NCBI GenBank assembly: GCA_964485695.1
Contig: CAZAKZ010000251.1
Location: forward strand, 1 to 5,696
Length of the DNA stretch: 5,696 nt
From: CAZAKZ01 sp964485695
Lineage (GTDB): Bacteria; Planctomycetota; JAFGQW01
Direction: 5' to 3'
The stretch's first letter is position 1, and each line of letters opens with the position of its first letter. The translations under genes and the position numbers were made by a program. A model generated the notes under the pieces. That model was not told where the DNA came from. It did not search any database and was given only the letters and a program-made list of their open reading frames with translations. Positions 1 to 5,310 of the stretch are shown here, in pieces.

Positions 1-1
1 C

Positions 2-1165
2 TATTTAGCATTCGACCCCGGGGGCCGGAGGCTGGCCGTGGCTTCCGCATTCCAGGTCAGCATCGTGGACGTCCGGACCGGGACCGTGCTCCTCGGCCTC
101 GGCCCCCTCGAGCGCAAGGTCAATGCCCTGGCCTTTTCCTTGGACGGCCGCCGTTTGGCCGCCGGGTGCTTCAATGGAGGTGTCTACGTCTGGAACACGC
201 CCGGGGCAAGGCGTCTGGTTCCGGACACACAGGCCAATTCCGTGACGAACCGGGCGTACATCCTGCTCGAAAAGCTGAAATCCGAGCACCTGAACCTGGA
301 CGAGGTGGTGATCGCCCTGGAGGCTCGGAAAAGCCATGGGAACCCGAAGGTCACAAAGCGGGCATACTCCCTGGCCTGCAACCAGCGAAGAATGTCCGAG
401 GTATATCTGAGCGAATTGAACCTGGGGGATTTGCTCATGCGTCCTGGGTGTCCGGCTGCATGGTACGAATGGGCGCTGGAAGTCATCGAGAAGAAACTGG
501 CCGCAGAAAACGAGGAAACCTGGCGGGCCAATTTCCTCGCGAACAAGGCTCAGGCACTGTACCACCTCGGGCGATACAAGAAATCTCTGAAGTACGCCGA
601 CCAGGCCTGCAACATCTCTATTGCAAGAGGGACTGACGTGCGGAAATTGAACTCCTGTCTGTTCAAGGCGCTCAGTCTGCTGCGCGTCCACCGGCGCCAG
701 GAGGCGCTGGAAACGCACCCGGAGTGCGAGAACTGGTTGAGGGCCCACGGATCGGATGAGCCACTCCCCGCCATGTATAACCTCCATGCCCGGCGTATTG
801 CCAGGCAGCCGGGGCGCACCGAGGCGGAATATGGCGAGGCCCTGGACTGGGCTCGATGCGCGTGCGGCCCGGACAAGAATCCGATCCATCGGATCACCCG
901 GGGCCTTTGCCTCTACCGGTTGAAACGATACGACGAAGCCCTGAAGGCCGTGGATTCAGCCGCCGGATGTCATGGTTCAGATCCCACTCTGACATCGGCA
1001 ACCCGGGCAGCCGTCTCCTGCCTCTGCCACCATGCCCGGGGCGACGAAACCCGGGCCCTGATCGGCTACAACCGCCTCCTGGTGCTCCGCCACAGCTTTG
1101 AAATCCAGAATGATCCGGAAGTCATCAGCCTGTTCAAGGAGGCGAAGAGGGCCCTGAACCGCTAA
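2..1165 (+). CDS. WD40/TPR repeat protein, 3' part (probably the tail of a large signalling protein)
   Basis: The reading frame is open to the left edge, so this is the C-terminal 387 residues of a longer protein. The GTG at 38 is internal, because the 12 codons before it continue a WD40 strand pattern. Residues 1-25 and about 40-68 are the ends of two WD40 blades: each has AF-x-x-x-G-x-RLA followed by V-D/Y-V-(W/R), and the second ends in YVWNTPG. From about residue 80 the protein becomes helical, with TPR-like units at about 177-207 (NKAQALYHLGRYKKSLKYAD) and 296-324 (GLCLYRLKRYDEALKAVDSA). It ends in DPEVISLFKEAKRALNR. This order, and the RPG-x-x-A segment around 147-152, resembles the tails of bacterial Ser/Thr kinases with WD40 domains known from Planctomycetota and similar groups. 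The kinase part would lie upstream and is inference. No signal peptide can be judged. The role is probably protein-protein scaffolding. Confidence 0.85.
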   Translation, partial: YLAFDPGGRRLAVASAFQVSIVDVRTGTVLLGLGPLERKVNALAFSLDGRRLAAGCFNGGVYVWNTPGARRLVPDTQANSVTNRAYILLEKLKSEHLNLDEVVIALEARKSHGNPKVTKRAYSLACNQRRMSEVYLSELNLGDLLMRPGCPAAWYEWALEVIEKKLAAENEETWRANFLANKAQALYHLGRYKKSLKYADQACNISIARGTDVRKLNSCLFKALSLLRVHRRQEALETHPECENWLRAHGSDEPLPAMYNLHARRIARQPGRTEAEYGEALDWARCACGPDKNPIHRITRGLCLYRLKRYDEALKAVDSAAGCHGSDPTLTSATRAAVSCLCHHARGDETRALIGYNRLLVLRHSFEIQNDPEVISLFKEAKRALNR

Positions 1166-1178
1166 GGGAAAGAAGCGG

Positions 1179-1188
1179 CCTCCGGAGG
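1179..1188. repeat. 10-bp perfect palindrome after the WD40/TPR gene
   Basis: CCTCCGGAGG is self-complementary and lies 13 bp after the stop codon at 1165. It has no loop of its own and no following T tract, so it is not a convincing intrinsic terminator. It could be a protein-binding site or chance in GC-rich DNA. Confidence 0.3.
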
Positions 1189-1193
1189 GACCA

Positions 1194-1223
1194 TTGAATA
1201 ACCGGGTATCCATGCAGTACAAT
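1194..1223 (+). promoter_or_regulatory. Candidate sigma-70-type promoter for the M28 peptidase gene
   Basis: TTGAAT at 1194-1199 matches the -35 consensus TTGACA at four of six bases. TACAAT at 1218-1223 matches the -10 consensus TATAAT at five of six, with an 18-bp spacer. Transcription would start near 1230, giving a leader of about 55 nt before the ATG at 1286. It is the best promoter-like pair in the gap, and its spacer and -10 box coincide with a perfect dyad at 1201-1230, which suggests control at this step. The consensus is that of E. coli-like sigma factors and may not hold in this organism. Confidence 0.45.
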
Positions 1224-1230
1224 ACCCGGT
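1201..1230. repeat. Perfect 9-bp inverted repeat (operator or hairpin)
   Basis: ACCGGGTAT (1201-1209) is the exact reverse complement of ATACCCGGT (1222-1230). The arms are separated by 12 bp, so half-site centres are 21 bp apart, about two helical turns. The right arm overlaps the last two bases of the candidate -10 box and the left arm sits just after the -35 box. As DNA this is a good operator for a dimeric regulator. As RNA it could be a stem-loop ending the upstream transcript, but no T-run follows, so an intrinsic terminator is less likely. The repeat itself is certain; its role is inferred. Confidence 0.6.
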
Positions 1231-1272
1231 AAGGAGATTTATCGATCATCTCGAATGAAGGAAGCACACATC

Positions 1273-1280
1273 GGAAAGGG
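1273..1280 (+). promoter_or_regulatory. Ribosome binding site of the M28 peptidase gene
   Basis: GGAAAGGG ends 5 nt before the ATG at 1286. It supports that start over the out-of-frame ATG at 1255, and the chosen start also opens directly into a signal peptide. A stronger AAGGAG at 1231-1236 has no start codon at a useful distance. Confidence 0.5.
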
Positions 1281-1285
1281 CTCTC

Positions 1286-3172
1286 ATGCGAATTACACTG
1301 CTCCTGCTCCTGGTTGGATTCTGCCTCTTCCCGAACACGACCGCCTCTGCGGACGAAGTCCTTGCCCTCGTCTATTACGGCCAGGACACGGATCTGCGCG
1401 AACGATTGATTCGCGACACCGCCGTCTACGCCGACCTGGGCGGTCGGCTGGTGGCGCGACTGAAGGAACCGGCCCAGGCCCGTCTGGTGCAGTTGAACCT
1501 CAGTTTTCGCACCATCCTCGAGCCCGGCCCGGGCGAACGGATGGTGTCCCTGGCCCGGGTGGATGCAAAGTGGCGCCCGGCCGGGGTGCGGATCCTGTGC
1601 GAGGAGCCCGACCTCTTTCTGGTGGCCTGCCGACCCGAAGCAATTGATGGACTCAAGCGGCCCGGCATCTTCGGTGGCGGTGTCCTGGAGATCCCCCTGG
1701 ACTGGCCCTACCTTCCCGCCCCCGCAGTGTCCCTGGCCGGCCTCGATGCGCCGGACCCGCGCATCCAGGCCCTCGTCAACAAGGTCCTGCAGGTGAATCT
1801 CGTCGCCCACCTGACGACCCTCACCACCATTTACACGCGCCGGGCTGAACGGCCCGAGAACGCAATCGCCATCAAGTACGTCCAGGAGTTTTTCGCCAAG
1901 TTGCCCAACCTCACGGTGAAGACCGAGGTATTCAGCTCCTCCTACGGGCCGAACGTCATCGCGGAACTCCGCGGATATGAAAAACCGGACGAGATCGTCA
2001 TGGTGGGTGCGCACATCGACTCCACCGCCGGATATTCCAGCAGGCGCTCCCCCGGAGCCGACGACAACGGATCGGGCTCGGCCTCGGTCCTCGAGCTGGC
2101 CCGGGTCTTCGCGTCGACTCCCATGCAGCGGACGATGCGGTTCGCCCTGTGGAACGCCGAGGAGCGGGGCCTCGTCGGCAGCAATGCATACGCCAAGGCG
2201 GCCAAGAACCGTGGCGACAAGATCATCGCCTACCTGAACACGGACATGAACGCGTACCGCGACCCCAACGACACCACGGATGTGGACTTCATCCAGAACG
2301 ACTCCACGCCCAGCCTCATCACCCAGCTGACCACGATCTCCCAGACCTACGTGCCGACCCTCGGCGTCAAGAAAGGCTACTTCTCCCGGGGCACCAGCGA
2401 CCACCGCTCCTTCTACCGGCAGGGCTATCCCGCTGTGTTCTACTTCGAGGATATAGACAAGTACTCCCCGTACATTCACACCTCGAACGATGACATGGTC
2501 CGGTCCACCAACGACATGAACCTGGCCACTCTCATCACCCAGTCTATTGCCGCCGGCCTCGCCACCCTGGCCATGCCGGTGCCGGAGCCCGCCTTCACCC
2601 TGAACGTCGCCTCCGGCCCCTCGGTGGGCGGCACCCAGGTGACGGCCACGGGCAGCTTCCTCTCCACCACCCAGTCGGTGAAGGTCGGCGGCAGGGCCGC
2701 GCCGTTCACCCGGGTCGGAAACACCGTCCTCTTCGAGACCCCCGTCTCGGCAACCCTCGGCGCCGTCCAGGTGGAGATCACCAACCTGGCAGGCACGGGC
2801 AAGGCCCCCTTCACCTACACCCTGACCGCGCCTCCGGCGATCCGGATCCCCGCCCAGCTGAAGCCGGGCTCGATCGGCTTCGGCGCCGTGGGCGGCAAGC
2901 CGGGATACCTCTCCGTGACTCTGATCTCCCTGCTCCTCGGCAAGACCGACATGACGGTGGTGACGCTCGACATCGGCAACGGAAATCCGGGAGCCCTGAT
3001 CTGGTACCACATCGGAACTCTCTCCTCCGGTGGCGGTACCGTGGTGATCCCGGTCGTGGTGCCCAACGAACCGATACTGAACGGCCTGACATTCCACTTC
3101 CAGGCGGCGCTGGTGGAAGCATCGTTGAAGGAAGTCGTCAAGACCAACGTGGCCAGCCTGAAGATCAAGTAG
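1286..3172 (+). CDS. Secreted M28 family zinc aminopeptidase-like protein with IPT/TIG domain
   Basis: This 628-residue protein is predicted to be an exported di-zinc exopeptidase that removes N-terminal residues from peptides. Residues 1-22 form a signal peptide ending in ASA before D23. Residues 23-140 are an extra N-terminal region of two beta-alpha-beta-like units, possibly a propeptide. The catalytic domain spans about 165-430 and keeps all M28 residues: H243 and D245 (GAHIDS), bridging D259 (GADDNGSG), general base E292 and metal ligand E293 (NAEERG), D320 (LNTDM) and H398 (YIHTSND). These correspond to the ligands of Vibrio leucyl aminopeptidase. Residues 435-513 look like an IPT/TIG immunoglobulin-like fold. 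Residues 514-628 are a further beta-rich domain containing PNEPILNGL and ending in SLKIK. The length far exceeds the catalytic core because of these added domains. The gene has its own candidate promoter and dyad and converges on the downstream minus-strand gene. Substrate specificity cannot be read from the sequence. Confidence 0.93.
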   Translation: MRITLLLLLVGFCLFPNTTASADEVLALVYYGQDTDLRERLIRDTAVYADLGGRLVARLKEPAQARLVQLNLSFRTILEPGPGERMVSLARVDAKWRPAGVRILCEEPDLFLVACRPEAIDGLKRPGIFGGGVLEIPLDWPYLPAPAVSLAGLDAPDPRIQALVNKVLQVNLVAHLTTLTTIYTRRAERPENAIAIKYVQEFFAKLPNLTVKTEVFSSSYGPNVIAELRGYEKPDEIVMVGAHIDSTAGYSSRRSPGADDNGSGSASVLELARVFASTPMQRTMRFALWNAEERGLVGSNAYAKAAKNRGDKIIAYLNTDMNAYRDPNDTTDVDFIQNDSTPSLITQLTTISQTYVPTLGVKKGYFSRGTSDHRSFYRQGYPAVFYFEDIDKYSPYIHTSNDDMVRSTNDMNLATLITQSIAAGLATLAMPVPEPAFTLNVASGPSVGGTQVTATGSFLSTTQSVKVGGRAAPFTRVGNTVLFETPVSATLGAVQVEITNLAGTGKAPFTYTLTAPPAIRIPAQLKPGSIGFGAVGGKPGYLSVTLISLLLGKTDMTVVTLDIGNGNPGALIWYHIGTLSSGGGTVVIPVVVPNEPILNGLTFHFQAALVEASLKEVVKTNVASLKIK

Positions 3173-3188
3173 TTCCTGCTCTACTTGA
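3165..3188. terminator. Inverted repeat joining two convergent stop codons; weak bidirectional terminator candidate
   Basis: TCAAGTAG (3165-3172) pairs with CTACTTGA (3181-3188) across an 8-nt loop. Each arm contains the stop codon of one of the two convergent genes, because both genes end in TCAAGTAG on their own strand. The stem has only three G/C pairs and no T tract on either side, so it is a poor intrinsic terminator. The symmetry may simply come from both proteins ending in Lys (AAG) plus TAG. Confidence 0.3.
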
Positions 3189-4785
3189 AGTAGCCGAGGC
3201 TGCGAAGGAGTTTTCTCGCTTCTTCGTCCTGGGGGGTCGTCTCGACACCCCGGGTCCAGATTTGTTTCTTGAGAGCCCGGCTCCATGCGGCTTGGGCGTC
3301 GAGGATTTTCCGCGCCCGGTCCACGATCTCGGGATTACTGGCGGCCAGCGACACCCTCTCCGCCGGATCTGAAATGAGGTCATAGAGTTCTTCACTCCTG
3401 GACTTACTCCCGGTCTCGTTCCGGCGAATGTACTTCCTGTCGTGGAAGACGACGGCCTCCCCAGACTCTCCGTAGAGAACGCTTTGCGAGATGAAATGGG
3501 GGGAGAGCGGCGGCTTCGTGGCGTGTGCGGAAGTCTCCCACCACCCCGCGAGGGAGGGTAGAGGCAGGCCGCGGGCCGGTGGGGCAACGGAACACAGTTC
3601 CAGGATCGTGGGAAAGATGCTCATGATCGAGACGCGCTCCTCCACCCGCCGCGCCTGACCGTGGCCCGTGGGCTTGACGATGAGGGGGACGTGCAGGAGC
3701 TCCTGGTAAAACGAATGTCCGTGCTCCAGGTGGCCGTGCTCGAAGAACTCCTCCCCGTGGTCACTGGTTACGATGACGAGGGTTTCGTCGTAGATCTTCA
3801 GGTTCCTCAGCATGTCCAGAACCCGACCCACCGCCCGGTCGATATGGATCACCTCCGCATCATAGACGGCTCGCAGCAGCTCCTTCTGTTTCACCAGGGA
3901 ATCGTGCAGAAGCCGGTGGATCTCCTTGTCATTAGCCGTGCCGATGCCCTTCAGTAATTTCCTTTCAACGTAGAGATAATTGCGGACATTCGTGTTGAGC
4001 TGGTCCAACCCTTTCTCGTACTCCGTGTCATCCCTGGGCGCCAGCACGCCTGGAATCTGCGAAAGGCAATCCCTCGACGGCGTGTAGGGCAGGTGGGGAT
4101 CGAGATAATGGAGCCACAGGAAGAACTTCTCGTTTGCATGCCTGGCAAGCCACTTCTCGGTCAACTCGGTCAGGTCCTCCGTCGAGTTATACCTGTTGAT
4201 GGTGTTCTCCAGACCCCGGGTGGATTCGAATGCACCCTCCTGGGGATTGACCCGATCGCATTGGGCCAAAACATTGTCGGACCTCACGATCCTGGATGGA
4301 TAGAAGTAATACTCCTGGAAGCCTCGTTTCGTGTTGGGAGATAGGGCCAGATAGGGATTGAAGCCGATGCCGGCCGTCCGATACCCCGCGGCCCGCATGC
4401 ACTTGGCGAGGATCGGGATGGACTCGGGAAGAACCACCTCGACCTCGATCTCGCGTTCGGTGGCCGCGTGGATCGAGGGAGGGAGACCGGTCAGGATCGA
4501 GAGGATCGAGGGCCTCGTCCAGGGAGAGGGGGCCTGTGCCCGCTTGAACACGACGGACTGTTCGCAGAGCTCCGAGAGATGCGGGGTGGCGATGCGGGTA
4601 TTCCCGTGAACGGGCAGGGCATCCGCCCGCAAGGAATCGATGGTCAGCAGGAGGACGTGCTTGATCTCGGGTCGAGACGGAGTTTCATCGCTTCCGGACA
4701 GGACGGCCGGCTGTTTGATCCCCCGCACCAGGGCGACGGCCAGGATCAGACCCAGGATGACGATCGCAAAGATCGTTTTTTTCAT
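3181..4785 (-). CDS. Membrane-anchored sulfatase-fold (alkaline phosphatase superfamily) hydrolase/transferase with Thr active site
   Basis: This 534-residue protein has a full sulfatase-type fold (Pfam PF00884 style). Residues 4-20 are a hydrophobic segment after MKK with no clear signal peptidase site, so it is probably a membrane anchor with the enzyme outside. Metal-site motifs are LTIDSLRAD (D50), HYLDPHLPY (H226, H231), and VTSDHGEEFFEHGH (D342, H343) followed by H357. The helix HIDRAVGRVLDML and the C-terminal ELYDLISDPAER and LRSLGYF are also typical of the family. The nucleophile position is Thr90 in W-T-R-P-S (89-93), where true sulfatases have Cys or Ser that is converted to formylglycine. 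Thr is the nucleophile in LtaS-type phosphotransferases, so a phosphate or phosphodiester substrate is more likely than a sulfate ester; this is inference. The gene converges with the peptidase gene, 8 bp apart. Confidence 0.92.
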   Translation of the reverse strand: MKKTIFAIVILGLILAVALVRGIKQPAVLSGSDETPSRPEIKHVLLLTIDSLRADALPVHGNTRIATPHLSELCEQSVVFKRAQAPSPWTRPSILSILTGLPPSIHAATEREIEVEVVLPESIPILAKCMRAAGYRTAGIGFNPYLALSPNTKRGFQEYYFYPSRIVRSDNVLAQCDRVNPQEGAFESTRGLENTINRYNSTEDLTELTEKWLARHANEKFFLWLHYLDPHLPYTPSRDCLSQIPGVLAPRDDTEYEKGLDQLNTNVRNYLYVERKLLKGIGTANDKEIHRLLHDSLVKQKELLRAVYDAEVIHIDRAVGRVLDMLRNLKIYDETLVIVTSDHGEEFFEHGHLEHGHSFYQELLHVPLIVKPTGHGQARRVEERVSIMSIFPTILELCSVAPPARGLPLPSLAGWWETSAHATKPPLSPHFISQSVLYGESGEAVVFHDRKYIRRNETGSKSRSEELYDLISDPAERVSLAASNPEIVDRARKILDAQAAWSRALKKQIWTRGVETTPQDEEARKLLRSLGYFK

Positions 4786-4796
4786 GGTGTGAACCG

Positions 4797-4802
4797 CTCC
4801 TT
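4797..4802 (-). promoter_or_regulatory. Ribosome binding site of the sulfatase-fold gene
   Basis: AAGGAG on the minus strand lies 11 nt upstream of the ATG at 4785. The spacing is slightly long but the match is good, and the ATG opens into a lysine-rich start and hydrophobic anchor, which supports this start. Confidence 0.6.
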
Positions 4803-5100
4803 CTATCCAGGAAAAAAAGCACCGGAAAGCGGGTGTGAGGAGGCAGTGGAGTGCACACGGACTTTTCCCTTTTCCTTCGGGGCCTTACGCCCGGGGCCGG
4901 CAGGACTCGCAGCATCGGCTGAGCCCGCAATAACAAATTTTCGGCCCGCATTAGTATATTGAAGAGGCGTTTCTGGAGGGACATTTATTTCCCGGACGTT
5001 ACGTAATATTCTCACGGTCGATTCAGTACGTTGCTGTGACTTTGTACCGGACACGAGTCCTGTCCAGGGAAAATCCGGCAGATTTCCGGGCCCGATGGAG

Positions 5101-5110
5101 TCCGATCGGA
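5101..5110. repeat. 10-bp perfect palindrome in the divergent intergenic region
   Basis: TCCGATCGGA is exactly self-complementary. It abuts the first copy of the CGGAACCGT repeat and lies 201 bp before the ATG at 5311 and 316 bp before the start of the minus-strand gene. It may be part of a compound regulator-binding site. Confidence 0.4.
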
Positions 5111-5138
5111 ACCGTCACATACGTTACGGAACCGTAAC
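5107..5138. repeat. Two 12-bp direct repeats with 20-bp period, second one inside a 7-bp dyad
   Basis: CGGAACCGTCAC (5107-5118) and CGGAACCGTAAC (5127-5138) agree at 11 of 12 bases and are exactly 20 bp apart, about two turns of the helix. The second copy forms the right half of a dyad: GTTACGG (5123-5129), two bases, then CCGTAAC (5132-5138). Such phased repeats with a dyad are typical of transcription-factor sites. Which of the two divergent genes is controlled, and by what, cannot be told. Confidence 0.5.
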
Positions 5139-5239
5139 CTCGAAGCCGGCAGCGCCGCGAGGCCCAAAAACGCTTCCGGGTGGCCGGGCCGCTTGATCCA
5201 GAGGTGCAGCGAATCCTTGCCGACCGTCGGGCACGGTTT

Positions 5240-5267
5240 TTGATGATGTCCATCGCGCACGGATACT
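5240..5267 (+). promoter_or_regulatory. Weak promoter candidate for the small secreted protein gene
   Basis: TTGATG (5240-5245) and GATACT (5262-5267) each match the sigma-70 hexamers at four of six bases, with a 16-bp spacer. The start of transcription would be near 5274, about 37 nt before the ATG at 5311. The repeat cluster at 5101-5138 would then lie about 135-170 bp upstream of the start site, further than a usual repressor site. Confidence 0.25.
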
Positions 5268-5296
5268 CCTCCGGGGACCCTGGCGTATTCCTGTCG

Positions 5297-5303
5297 AAGG
5301 GAG
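5297..5303 (+). promoter_or_regulatory. Ribosome binding site of the small secreted protein gene
   Basis: AAGGGAG ends 7 nt before the ATG at 5311, good spacing. It supports this start, which opens directly into a hydrophobic signal peptide. Confidence 0.65.
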
Positions 5304-5310
5304 AAGTACC

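Larger units (their letters stand above)
4786..5310. other. Divergent intergenic region, no convincing gene
   Basis: This stretch of about 525 bp separates the minus-strand sulfatase-fold gene from the plus-strand small secreted protein gene, so it must carry both promoters. It is visibly richer in A/T between about 4930 and 5045 than the genes are. It holds a pyrimidine tract at 4862-4878, a minus-strand -10-like TATACT at 4953-4958 without a good -35, the palindrome TTACGTAA at 4999-5006, an inverted repeat GGACA/TGTCC at 5049-5065, and an imperfect one at 5068-5087. The palindrome and repeat cluster at 5101-5138 is listed separately. Short open frames run on both strands (for example minus from 4984 and plus from 5138), but none has a good ribosome site and they conflict with one another. 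Confidence 0.6.

Noticed and set aside
38..40. GTG at 38 as the start of the first gene
   Set aside because: The frame is open to the window edge, and the 12 codons before it complete a WD40 strand (AFDPGGRRLA), so the true start is upstream.
1286..1351. Lipoprotein signal at the peptidase N-terminus (Cys13)
   Set aside because: The residue before the Cys is Phe, which does not fit a lipobox, while ASA before D23 fits ordinary signal peptidase cleavage.
1255..1647. ATG at 1255 with an open frame of 130 codons
   Set aside because: It runs out of frame through the signal peptide and N-terminal region of the peptidase. Its composition is Pro/Arg/Gly-rich, and the AAGGAG at 1231 is too far away.
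977..3286. Very long (769-codon) open frame on the minus strand, antisense to the M28 peptidase gene
   Set aside because: Its translation is dominated by G, R, V, H, D, E and Q with no domain-like pattern. It is the usual stop-free shadow of a GC-rich gene, and the sense strand encodes a complete enzyme with signal peptide and catalytic motifs.
3661..3957. Plus-strand open frame of 98 codons inside the sulfatase-fold gene
   Set aside because: It mirrors the DHGEEFFEHGH region of the real gene on the opposite strand; hydrophobic runs there come from complementary codons.
4468..4962. Plus-strand open frame of 164 codons opposite the start of the sulfatase-fold gene
   Set aside because: It is antisense to a well-supported gene, has no ribosome site and no recognisable domain pattern.
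5012..5260. Two overlapping minus-strand open frames in the divergent intergenic region
   Set aside because: They overlap each other in different frames, lack ribosome sites, and run through the repeat and palindrome cluster, which argues for non-coding DNA.
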